Of a stretch of DNA of 64,000 nucleotides, positions 1 through 12,800 are shown piece after piece. The stretch lies in contig CM068825.1 in assembly GCA_028554795.2 (NCBI GenBank), positions 94,040,451 to 94,104,450 on the forward strand, in the 5' to 3' direction. This DNA comes from Sinohyriopsis cumingii (taxonomy: Eukaryota; Mollusca; Bivalvia; Unionida; Unionidae). Each line of letters starts with the position of its first letter. Within the stretch, counting starts at the first letter, position 1. The translations under genes and the position numbers were made by a program. Under the pieces are notes generated by a model. The model did no database searches. It worked only from the letters and a program-made list of their open reading frames with translations, and was not told the DNA's origin.

Positions 1-692
1 GCACTATCATCCAAAGTTGACCTACTCAGCAGAATCAAGAAATAGTTACCTACAGAAACTTGCATTCTGCTACAATTCATATATTCTACCAACAATGGAT
101 CATTGTTCAGCTGTTTTGGAAAACTGTGCCAGATCACAGACTGACAGGATTTATGAACTTTAGAAAAGGGTAGCACACATTATTTTAGGTGCATGTGTTG
201 ATTATATTGACTATTCATCGAAAACATTGTTGACACTACTAAAATGGCTTATGATGAAAGGAAAGGATAGATTTTCACAAGGCAGTTCTTGTGTATAAAT
301 GTCTACATGGATCTGCACCAGAGTATCATCAGGATTCATTCAAGTATTATTTAACACAGTACCAGTTGAGATAATGTCATGTGGAAACCTTCAAGCTCCA
401 AAACCAAGAAAAGAGCAATTTTAAAAAAAAGCTTTCAGTGCTCTGGTACAGTTCTGTTTAACATGCTTCCACTGCATGTACAGTCTGCAGAAAATATTAC
501 AGTATTTAAGAAGAGATATCATGACACTGTATATACTGTTCAAATATTATAAAAGAATTTAGTATCTGTTGTTCTAAAGACGTGTTAAAATAGTAATTAC
601 CCCAGTACCATTATCTTTTCTAAGATACAGATTGTTATTGCCTCAAGGGAAAATTGTCCCTAATTAAATGTGTAATCCGCTATAAAAATTAA

Positions 693-729
<37 letters not shown>
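1..729 (+). mobile_element. 3' end of a degenerate non-LTR (LINE) reverse transcriptase ORF
   Basis: Interrupted by stops and shifts, the three frames still read like the C-terminal end of a LINE ORF2: HSATIHIFYQQW, KRVAHIILGACVDY, TLLKWL, and an APKPRKEQF-like segment before a KKAFSALVQF-like stretch. An (ATT)n tail at 692-729 ends it. It may enter the window from upstream and lies just before exon a. Confidence 0.65.
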
Positions 730-826
730 TCTTAGTGGTTCATCTGGTTAGAATAAATCTGTACCAACCGTAATAAAGGCTTTTGTCATTTGAGAATAAA
801 GATGTATAGAATTCTTTGTTTTTCAG

Positions 827-948
827 TACTGATGAAGATGATCCTGTTGAAGGAATATCTGATTTCTATGTTTGCAGCAGTATTGGAGGAGTGGCCATGG
901 TCATCTATACCTATACTACATTCCCTGGTCTGCCTGGAGGGGACTCAG
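827..948 (+). CDS. TMEM260: TMEM260 exon a (first visible), PGGDSG motif
   Basis: Acceptor tttttcag before 827 and donor gtatgc after 948. It reads one base, then 40 codons and one base. It encodes an acidic stretch (TDEDDPVEG), a first membrane-like segment and PGLPGGDS, with the G completed by the next exon. No in-frame stop is present; the in-frame ATGs are internal. Confidence 0.88.
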
Positions 949-3900
949 GTATGCATTTCTAGTTAGCTATTTAAAACCAAGAAATTAGCTTGCATCAAGT
1001 CACTTCAGTTACATTGGGATAAGTGAGAGATTCATCAGGATAAGTTCCTTTTCAAATACGTCATAGGCCTGCAAAGTACCTGCATAAAAGCCAATCATCC
1101 CTGAACTTTGATTCTTATGTTTGTGTTAGTGATCAGGGCAGTTAGAAATGGTTCAGTTTTGAGAGCTACATGGATCTGGTAATACAACTCTCCATTAATC
1201 TGAAATGCTTCGTTATAATGCAATTCCGAATAAAAGGTTGTACCACGATAGACCCCATGTCTAAAATCATACCAGTGTATAGCAGTATCATCATATGGGT
1301 TGCAAGAAAACAATGTGAAGCTTGGTGTTATGTCTTTTATTTCCATTTAAAAACACCATTATTTGGCAAATTCTGATAATTCCCATCATATCATGGTTTG
1401 GTATATTAAGCTATTCTAAATATATCACAGTTCTGTACATGCTGCAGTTCCCACTATAATGCAGTTGGGAACACATCATGGTTTGCAGATATGGACTACC
1501 ATGCAACAGTGGGAGTGTTTGTGTGTGTGTGTGATTTGGATTTTTAATGTAGCTTTAACAATTTTTCAGTCATATCGCCATCATGTCTGCAGTGTGGCAG
1601 TTTATAGTGATGTCTAGCACTGGAGTATCATGCCTTAGACATGTAGTATGATGTCCAGCCATCACATTATCCTGACACCAGGCCAACCAGATCTAACACT
1701 AATCTCTTAATGCTGTGCGCCAAGCAAGGCAGCTGTTAGTACCATTTTTGTAAGTCTTTGGTATGACTCAGCCAGGGATCAAACCCACGACCTCCCACAT
1801 CCGAGGTGGACGCTCTAACCCCTAGGCCACCAGAGTGGTCCTATAATGGGAGAAAGCTATATTAGATTTGTAGTGTTTGAATTATACGGATACCTAAATG
1901 GTTGAGATTTTGCAGGAGATAATAATTCCAGGTTTCATCTACTAGCCTGGCAATCCTTGTTCAGGGAAAATGGTTGTGAATTGTTATTTTTTAATCTTTC
2001 TTTCTTATGTCAATTTTGGGCTACTTACACCAAGATTAATTTGCCCAACATTTATTTTTACTTGCCTGGGCTTGTTAGACTACGGAATTGTCATCTTCTG
2101 CTAATGTTTTATTACATGTAATAAAGTATATGACTGTAATGTATTTTGGACCCTCCCATAAATATATGTGCTAAGATGAAGTTTGTGGTACTTTAGAACA
2201 CTGGGTTTTATTTACTTTCTTTTTCTTCAGTTTTAAACTTAAGTGACCACCAGTGGAAACCAAAATAATTTGTATCTGAAGATGAGCCTTTAAGACTTTT
2301 TGACTTTCAAATTATCAAGTAGAGAATGTTGTGGTCTCTTAAGAATCATCTCTTTTTAAAAAAATGGTCTTTAACTGGAGTTGGCTGTATCTTTTAATGT
2401 TGAAGAAAAAAGTAGTTTTCCTGTTTTGAATGTATTGTTTATAACATTTTAGAAAATATCTTTCTGTTGCTTACAGGAGAATTGATCACAGCTGCCCATG
2501 AATTAGGTGTAAGTTTCATTTCTTAAAACTGACTAACTAATCAAATAAGAAATCTTATTACTGTGTTGCATCATTTTATAATTTTTTAAGTTAATCCTGT
2601 TGGGTTGACATTATTACACAATGCATTAGCTCATTATTGATCATTCATTAGCCATGTATGGTATGCTTTTCATGTCCTTCACTGAATAATCACTAAGAAA
2701 CTTCTCTGGTGTATACAGTTTACAAAATATTACCAGTGTAACAAGACTGTAAACTTGAGCCAATTTGAAACCATCTATTGCATTTTCTGGAAATTTGTGT
2801 GATGCAGCTATTAGTAGATATGCACAACTAGTTAAGCTTGTTGTAAACATTATATATACATTGGTAAAAAGATTACATACCTGTACTTTGCACATATTTG
2901 GTAAAAAGATTACATACCTGTACTTTGCACATATTTCTTTGACAATAGCACACATTCATACATTTGACATTTGTTCAGAATCTGATTCAGTGTTTAAAAA
3001 AAATGTTAACATTTTATTCTTATTACTTTATCTTTGTACAATATAATTATTGTATGGCATGAAAGCTTGTCATATGCATCCATTTTGCACTTGGATTAGT
3101 TTGGGACATTACCAGACTATGACTAGTCATTTCATTGTTGTACATTTTCTGGTCTTCCTTCCTTAGCATACAAAAGCAGCACAGCATTTAAAACTTACAT
3201 ATTATGTCATCCATTATATACCATATATTTGTCTCATTTGTATTGAAGAAAAAGAATAGTCCCAAGCTGGGCTTCAATTCACTTCACTTCACCCAGACTT
3301 GGGTTCAATTACAACATAATTGGTATAGTTGAGTAACTAATTACACTTGAACTGTATTTGTAATTATAATTGAACATCTCTGATATGGTGTAATAGTAAT
3401 TGTAAATGAAGGTCTAGATTTTGCATAACTGCTCAATCACAAGTCAATTAAAAAAGCAAAGATAAATATGTATTTTAATTCCAAACAAATTATGACACTA
3501 ATACTTATCTTAACTGCCACGTGTTAGGCTAATAATACAGGAAATACTGTATAATAGGCAAGAAAGCTAAGTTTTAGAAATGAAACCTGTGTATATAAAT
3601 GACTAAAATAATCAACTGTGGGATTCAGATTGAGTTCAATTACAGCATAATTGATGTAATTAAGTAATTAATTATAATTACACTAATTGTAATTGAATAT
3701 CACCCATTTTTGATATAAATATAATTGAATGATTATAACTGTTAGTAATTGAAATTGTTATTATAATTGACTAAGTCTTCACCCTCTTTTACTTTTTGTT
3801 TGCATCTGATAGACAAGTCATCCAACATATCATGCATTGTTTATAATATTTTGAATATTCTTTTGATCAGGCCCTTCTAGGCTTCAGTAAATATCTGCCA

Positions 3901-6822
3901 CATTGTTCAGTTTCGTGATTCAGACACCTTTCCAAATGCCCACCCATTTCCACCCCTTGTTTATCCTGACGATATCCACCATGTTTTACAGGTCAGCCAT
4001 CCTCCAGGGTATCCTCTCTTTACCATCTTGTCCTGGCTGGCAATTCATACGTTACCAGTAGGATGTGTTGCTTGGCAAGTCAGCTTCTTAAATTGCATTC
4101 TTTCTGCAGTAGCAGCTGCAGTATTTTCTGCTGCTATTCTTAGGTGAGATTTAATGACTGTGAGCCTGTTAAAAAAAAAAACGTATTTTCTATCAATGAA
4201 GTGATGAAAGTTTTTGACATACTCCCATTAAACTAATACATTAAAACTTTGTTAGCCTAGACAATGATGGAAAAACAACTTTGGCCTTTTGTTCATGTGG
4301 CCAGAATAAACAGGTTCAGCTGGTTTTAGAATGATCTTATATGGACCAAAATATATGGCCATTATGCATAATGAAGGGGTGGAGGGAAGGGGGAGCAGTT
4401 TTAGTAATATTCACTGTGATTTCTTCATCTAATTTTTTTATCAACAACAAAGACGCTTGAAAGTTTGGGATTTATCAGGGTCTTAAAAATGGAATATACC
4501 TAACAAGAGACACTAAGTGTAGCTAATCATTAACTTTTGTACACAGGAGTGTTATGACTCTATGGTCTTAAACTAAGTAACAGAAAAGAGCAAAAACCAA
4601 CAAGATTTATTGAAATTCAGCAAATAATTTATTTCTTTAGAATACAAAATTTAAAAAGAACTTGCAGTATTGCGAATTAAATCCCAAATAGTTCTAAAAC
4701 TTGTATCACATGTCCAAATGTATGAAGTTCCAACTGAATTCCAGTGTTATTCCAAATAAGTTCTGCTACAGAATGTGTTGATGTGCCTGTAATCTCGAAT
4801 GAGCTAATGTGTCAATGGCTTGGAAAGTGGTGATGTTTTAATAGGTTTTTATGTATTGGAATTAATAAGATCGAAAATGTTCTTGTCTGAATTCACTATA
4901 GTTCCAAATTAATTTTTCAGTTAAAGAATATTATTAAACAATTTATAATTCCAGTGAATAATAATTGGAATAAATAAAATCCACTCAAACTTAAAACTGA
5001 ACACAACAATAATACTGATTCTGCCTCACATAGCCCTAGATTTAATACAAGTTTTTAGCAAATACAGACTGGAAAGCTGATCAGAACGTCTTACACTAGT
5101 TATACAAGATTTTAGTAAGATCATGCTTGACTGTAGCAAGACAACCAGTTGCCATAGTGTAAAGTTGTTATGCTAGCTTCTCTCTCATGGATTAAGAAAT
5201 GTATTAAACAGGATATCAAACTATCACCGGTCTATCGCTTGACAAGCTAACTTCCTTTGTAAACACATAGCATATCATACAGTAATTGCAAAATTAGACA
5301 TTGCTATAGTTGCCATGGGATGAATAAGTTGCTGCAAACAGTGCCAAATGTCATCCCATATTATCAGTTTAAAAGAAAAGCAATTTGACTTAATGAAAAG
5401 AGAAAGGGTGCCCAATGTTCATTGCTTTTACATCAGAAAAATTTAGATAAACAGTTCAGCCAGATGTTTTTGCCCTGATTTATTGACAAGATTTTCAAAT
5501 GGTTTTGTACTGCAATTGATGGTTTGTCATAATTATTTTAAAAAAACAATAAAATAAGTTGAATGTTTCCATAACATGTCATAATTTGTAAAAGAAAATA
5601 TCAAATCTTCAGATACTAATTATGCCTTTCATACTTTAAATGTAATTATAACTCATATTTGTGTTATCCCCTAAAGAAAGGCCATTCCTTATAAGACTAC
5701 ATTCCTGTTACTGAAGGGGTGGCCTCATAAGAAGGGGTACCACTGTACATACATAACTAAGCATTTGTGTCACAAAAGTAATTTAATATTGACCAATCAG
5801 AAATCAGGCTAGCTTAGCACCAGCTAAGAAAGTTCAGAAGAGAAAGCAGTTAATGTTAATTATACTATGCTGAAAAAACTATGCTTGCTGCCAGATGTAA
5901 AATGCAATACAAGTACAATCAAACATGGCCTAATGGTCACATTTACATAGCAGACCCATAGTTGGTTTTTCCAAGTCTTGAGCAGCCATTGGAGCATATC
6001 AGTAGTATCACTCAGTCTATGCAAACTAAAATTTTGTTAATGAAGAAGGCATTGTTTAGATAAAGGTGTTTCATGTGAATCAATGTACATGTATTTCCTA
6101 TCTTGCTTGTGCTCACTGCCTCCAGAGACATTGGGTCAATGTAACTCATAGTTCCAAGCATCAGATTCAAAAGTGAGACAGTTTATCTTTGGAATAGAGG
6201 GTCAAGCAGTTTGTTTGCAGGATAGTGTGTAAGGTAGATATGTTATCACGACAAAAATGTATGTTGCCACTGGTGCCAGTGTGACAGGTATATATCAATA
6301 TCTTAATCTACTGACAGTGAATTAAAGCTGTCTCGATTGAAAAATGTTCATCTTTGAGAAGTGATACAAGTTACAACCCTTTCCATCAGTGTCAGGGCTC
6401 ATTCAGTTTTTTAAACTTTTCAGAAAAGGCAGTGGAAGTTTCAGTGTATGCATCACAAAGAATAACCATATATGTTTTTTATTCCCTGTTCATCACAGAC
6501 GTTTCACATAAGCAACTGTCTTGAGCAAAACTGGCTAATCTAGGTAATGTATCTGCGGCCTGAATGGCTGTTTCCAAACCTAATTTATACAAGTTGGAAG
6601 ACCACTGTTTCACAGTCTGCAGTAAATCAGTAGTGAAATTAGTATTTTGTCACAAAACCAAGATCAGTAATTATTTTAAGTCAGTAATGATTTAATTTAT
6701 TGGAAGGATTAAAATGTGAAGTATGCAGTAGTCTTGTTTAATACATAAATTTGGCAGAGAAGAACATATATGTGTATTTTAAGTTTTTAAAACAATAGTG
6801 CACATAAAACAGTCTTGATAAT

Positions 6823-6855
<33 letters not shown>

Positions 6856-9800
6856 TGATGTGCACATAGGTCATCTGTGTACAAAGTCTAATTTTGCCTT
6901 TTCCTATAGGTGGCAGCTATTGACAGGTTTGTATATTCCTGTTATTATGTTTAGATTAAGATTCTTATAGCTAACATTCCTGTTTAATATTTATAGGGAT
7001 TAGCTTCTTATCTGTTGTAAGAAAATTATAAAATTGATATAGGCCTAATATTCCACAGATCTAGATCTTGAACTTGGTCTGAGTGTTCAAAGATTTTTAG
7101 TGTTTAAACAACACTTTCTTTCACATTTATTCATGTAGTGCTCATAATGCATTAAAATATAAAATTCATTTTATTACTTTTATTTTCAGATTGAAGTGCA
7201 GTTTATGTGCTGCTGTATTTGGAACGTTTCTGTTTTTCTTTGGCAAGTTGACATGGACATGGTCAATAACAGCAGAGGTGTTTGGAATGAACAATCTATT
7301 TGTTGCTCTTCTACTGTACTTAATGATCTGCTTTGAAGATGCAGAGGGACCAAAACAGTTTACAGTATTTATCTAGATTTATAGATTGAAATAGATTCTG
7401 TATTAAATTTTTATTTTAAAAGTTAAGTCAGATACAGTGTGGGTACATCATAGCATGTTTTGCAGGTGAGACACTGGTTTCTGCAGAACCCTTATATAAT
7501 TATCACCTCACCAATAAATTTGGAAGGGAACATTGTGTTTTGCATGTTGATTTTGTGGGTTTTTTTTGTTCATTCATTCAGTCGAGTCATTTGTTATGCC
7601 CTCAATTCTTGGACTGTATTTCCTACACTTTTGAAAATATTTATGTTGATAGGTCTTAGGAAGAATAAACTTGGCCATAAAAATACTTAGTTGGACGATG
7701 TTTTCATGCCTAAGTAATTATGGTTTGTTTTCACCTATCAATTTATTTTTTCCTATTTCACTTTAATACATGAAAATTGGTATGTGGATGCATCTCCAGC
7801 AAAGTAACTTAACATTACCAGAACTTAATCAGTATGACCTAATTTTCATGCTTGAATGACTTGTATATTTTCAGCTGTTTATTTATTACACCCTCAATAT
7901 TTGGACCTTATTTTGCCTACACTAATTGCGATGATAAATTGATGCATTTAAGTCTTTCGAGCAGCACTAGCTTTCCTTTTTTTCCTACTTTTTTTGTCAG
8001 ACTCCTTATTTTTCTTTCCTTTTCCCAAAATTGCCCTACTACCCTTACTTTTCTTCAATTTTATATTGACATACAGTAAAAATTGTTGTTTTGCTAATGA
8101 TACATTTAGAGATTTCTATTTTGTCTCTGTCATTGTCCTTTCACATGAGCTGGAAATGAATTATATTACATAAGCATTCTGTTACATTTCTTTTCTAGAA
8201 AAAACAATAATAATGAACTAGAAATGTAAATATGTGACAAAGTTGCCTTAAAAATTGGTGCATTTGAAGAAATCTGGATGAAAGAGACAGCTTGTGTTTG
8301 AGTAAGAACATCTTTTGATTAAAATTTATGAGGCTAAGACAAATATTTTATTTTTTCCATACATTCATACTAATTTTCTTTGTAAAATATCCCTACATTT
8401 TCCCTACACTTTTAAAAAAAAGTGTCTTGCCTCTATCCCCACTTTTTCATGAAAAGTTGCTGGAAGGTCTAAATCTCAAGAAAATTAACTCAGCCATACC
8501 AAAACTAAATTAGTATGACCAAACAGGGCCATTTACAGCATAAACCTTGCTTTGCATATATGGAAGACCTATATTAATTTAATGTGTATTGTCATATTCC
8601 ATAATCACACCCTTATCTCACAAGTAATAACTTTGTAATACTTTATAATTTTTATAGATAAACAATGCAGATGGGTTCATTTAGGTAACTAAAGATATTA
8701 AAACAGATCACTTTTACAACATATACCGGTATTATTCTTTTGTTAGTCCTTGTCAGTATTTATTGCCATCACTTTTTGTTGGAATTGCAAATGTAAAAAA
8801 GAGTAAATACCATTGAATTTTCATTTCAGATGTTATACCATCAAGGATATTGGAGGTATACATTATTGAATTCCATTATGGTCACTATCAGTACTAAATA
8901 TTTAAATTATTCTTCAACTTTATTTGTAGATTTCAAGAATTGGTGCTTTTGTTTGTGGTCTTGCACTGTGTAACCAGCACACCATTTTGGTTTATGTGAT
9001 CTGTGTAGCAGTCTGGGTGATTTTGAGTTTAAAGTCCAGAAAGGTAAACAAGAACTAGAATTTGTAATGCTCAATCAAGAAGCTATGTATTGATCTAATC
9101 AATACTATTATATTACCTGATTTGTGACAAACATTGTCTTTTTTTTAATGTGGAATGATTCTTGTGTGACACAAAGCTGTTGTTGTTGTTCTTATGGGGT
9201 TTAATGCCATTTTTCATCACAAGATAGATTGTACATGGTGGCCAGTATAAAATGGTGGAGGAAGAACCCGGGGAAAACCCTGGAAAAAAACACCGACCCA
9301 AGGGAAGCTACTGGCAAGCTCTCTCATGTATCCACACTTATTTAGCCCGAGACTCGAACCCACAAAGACAGATGAGATGGCAGTGATCCATAACAGTGAG
9401 CACTTTAGACCACTCCACCATTCGGGGCCCATGTGACACGAAGAGCAGATCTTCTGGAGGTATTTGACTCTGCTATAACTGTACTTTTTAAATCTTGATT
9501 TTAGTTTTCCTCAGCGCCATGGGAGAGGAAAGCCACCAAGTCATTTATCCTTTTTGTGGAATTCTGTTTATTCTTTTAAATAATGATTGACAGCACCTAC
9601 AATTTCCCAGTAAATGAGAGGATCCATCATTTTGTTTATGTAAGTGTTTTGAAGATTTTAGACTATAGTAGGATATATAATTCTGACTTTCAAGGAGAAC
9701 AAGAACCTGACATTACCAGAGCTCTGAGGTACTTTTTCTATAAGAACCTAACATTACCACAGCTTACAGGTAAGAACAGGACAATACTGATTTGGGGAAT

Positions 9801-12800
9801 ATAAATCTTGAATTTTTATGCAATAAATTATCCAAATAATTATTAGCACATAACTGTTTGTGAGTTTTTTATCTTCATTATTTGACCAATTTCAATTCTG
9901 CTTTCAGATTCTAAATTTACCAGCATTATTCCAACTTGGTTTGTGTTTCCTGTGTGGATTGGTTCCCTACCTGTATCTACCTTTATCAGCATATTTGAGG
10001 CCAGGCAGATGGACCTGGGGTGACCAGACAACTCTGACTGGGTTCCTAACACATTTTCTCAGGAGAGAATATGGAACATTTGATTTGGTAAACAGTTTAA
10101 AGTTTTAGTTCTGCTGGACAAAGACCAGAAGATCCTATGAGGCGGGCCTGTGTTTGTCGTCTGTCATCAATTGGCAGTTGCTTGTAATCAATGCTTCTCC
10201 TTGACTCCTTGGAGGAGAGTCACAGAACTTGGCAGACAGTTTTATGCTGAGATCTAGTTGGTCCTAAATTAATATAGTGCCCATTGAACATTCATTAAAA
10301 CCACCATGGTGGCCATCTTGAAAATCTTGTTATGGCTACTCCTTCTCATTGAATAGTCATATCAACCTGGGTTTTTCAATAAAAACACTGCTTATGACAT
10401 GTAGGTGGTCTTAAATAAATATGATATTAGCCTGACCTTCAGCATGACCACCAAGGAAGCCATCTTGTTATCATTACTTTTACATGACGGATGAAAGCAG
10501 CAACATAGGGGTATTCATTGAAAGACTTCTTATGATGTTTAGTTGGGCCTGCATGAAACTGATACAGCATCTAATATAGCTGCCTTGGTGACACTCTTAA
10601 AATTCTTGTCATCACTGCTTCTGAAATAAATTGTCATATCAGCCTTTAATTTCAGCTGAAAGACTTCTCTTGATGTCTTGTTGGTACTAAATTAAAATGA
10701 TACTTATCTGACCACTTACATGGCTGCCAATTATCAGTACTTCTCCTTAATGGACGATGATTGTAAAATCCAGTTCACTAAAGGCTTCTTATTATGTCTA
10801 GCTGGCTTAAATATAATGGTGTTGATCTGATTTCCAATATGACTACTATAGCAGCCATCTTGAAAAAAATGTATGGCTTGAAATTGTTTTATTGTTACAT
10901 CTCCAGAATGGCCATCCTGAAAATATTTATATGGTGGCTTCTGAACAGATGGTTGTATATTGCTGACATTTTCACTAACACACTGGAGTAATATGTTACT
11001 CTCAGCGACAATGGTACTATTCTGAATTCCAACAAAACACAATGGTAGCAATGTTACCTTGTTGCTATTCTTTCTGGAATGTAGCATTGATACAAGGTGT
11101 TTTAATAACACTTTCTTACAATATGTAATTGGTTCTGAATGAAAATGGTGCAGATCTGACTACCAACTTAGCCACACTTTTAGTGTTTGAAAGTCGGATC
11201 TAACTGACCATAGGGTCAAGTGATGTCACATGTAATTGTTTGCATTTTTGTATTTTATTGCACTAGTGAACACAGGGTCTTGTACATTTACAGTTGAATT
11301 CTAACATTTCTTTGTATTTAGTTGCACTATACATTGCTTGTAAGGGCAAAGGTTTTTAGCTGTACTTGCTTGTGAACATGATAACTTGAACAAGTATGAA
11401 TGGATTTTTGTCAAATTCAGTTTGTGGAAGTATGAATTATACCTTTAACCAAATTTAGCATGTGTGTTTGTCTTGACATTTTCTGAGACAGTCAAGTTAA
11501 TGAACTTTTATGTGTTATATTGGTTTCAAGGTCTAATACCATAATAAATAATTTTGTACTGCATACACAGCTATCTTGTATATGTTAACTTGAACACGTA
11601 AGAAAATATTTTGTTGCAAAATTTGTTTTATTGTCTCTAGAGTATGAGGCAGGGTTTGAATAATCAGCAGTTGTAGAGAATTAAAGGACATAAGAAATGG
11701 GCTTCTCATAGATTTTGTATAAACTGTCTGACAATAGAGCATCGTTCCATTCAAGTGACTTTTGTGCCCATTATATGCCTTGTATTGTAATGGATGGACT
11801 TTTGAGGCAAACATTTTTGCAGTAACCATTAGTTTTTGTAAAACAAAATGCTGTAAGGTCATTGGTCCAAATCTAAAGTATTTAATGAACAACTCAATTT
11901 TTGCGTTTAAATCTCGTACATGTAGTAACCTCAATAGACTACAGTCATATACTGTGTAAATAGCAATAACAAATAGCCTAAGTCAATACTACTATGGTAT
12001 TATTCGTTTATTTCTTATTTCAATATGGATAATAATGTTAAAATTGAGTACTGTTGATATATCAAATTAAGACAATTGTAGAGGTTACTCTTAATTAGGA
12101 ACTTTTCTGCAAATTCAGTACTTTTTGCAGGCTTAGCATGGAATTTTTTGGGGTACTTTTTCATGAAATGTGGCCACAATTAATCCAAATTATATTTAAT
12201 TTCATCTGATAGACATCTTTGTTGCCATATATGGATTTTAATCAAACTTCCTCATTAAAAAAGACATTAATTCAGAATGCATAAAATAATCTTCTAAAGA
12301 TTCATTTATCCCAAAGTTACAATTGAAAAACTATAAATATTGATCAGATACAAATAAAGAAATTACAGTATTATGCTGACAATATGCATCAAGTCAATAT
12401 TATAATTTCATTTTAGATTTTGCTTTGAATATTAAAATTAGTACATGTACATTGTAACCTCTTTGGAATGACCACTACTGCCAATTATAATATATCCTCA
12501 AGTGGTCTCACAGCAGAGGTCATCAGATTAAATAATATATTTGGCCCCTGCATTAATTTTTTTTTCCTGACTAACAGCTTGTTTCACAAAATAACAGTTT
12601 TTCAAGTCAGGTTTTACTGTCTACTGCAGTCAACACATAATCTAAAGTGATATAAGAGTTATATCCTTTGCGATAGGTCTCAGGTTTTAGGGAAAACACT
12701 GCATTTCTCACATTGAGGTGTTATATTCAAATGCATTAGAAAAGATTAGAAATACATAAACAAGCAATAATTTGATATAATTTTGCAGCAAACATCAACG

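Noticed and set aside
2641-3046. Opposed frames of 104 and 93 codons
   Set aside because: Produced by the 37-bp tandem duplication and AT-rich sequence; no domain.
9113-9432. Two minus-strand frames of 62 and 71 codons
   Set aside because: They are translations of SINE family A, as are those at 40224-40409, 41955-42268 and 63077-63430.
11533-11959. Overlapping open frames of 133 and 65 codons on opposite strands
   Set aside because: No domain, low complexity, no splice context; AT-rich chance frames in an intron.
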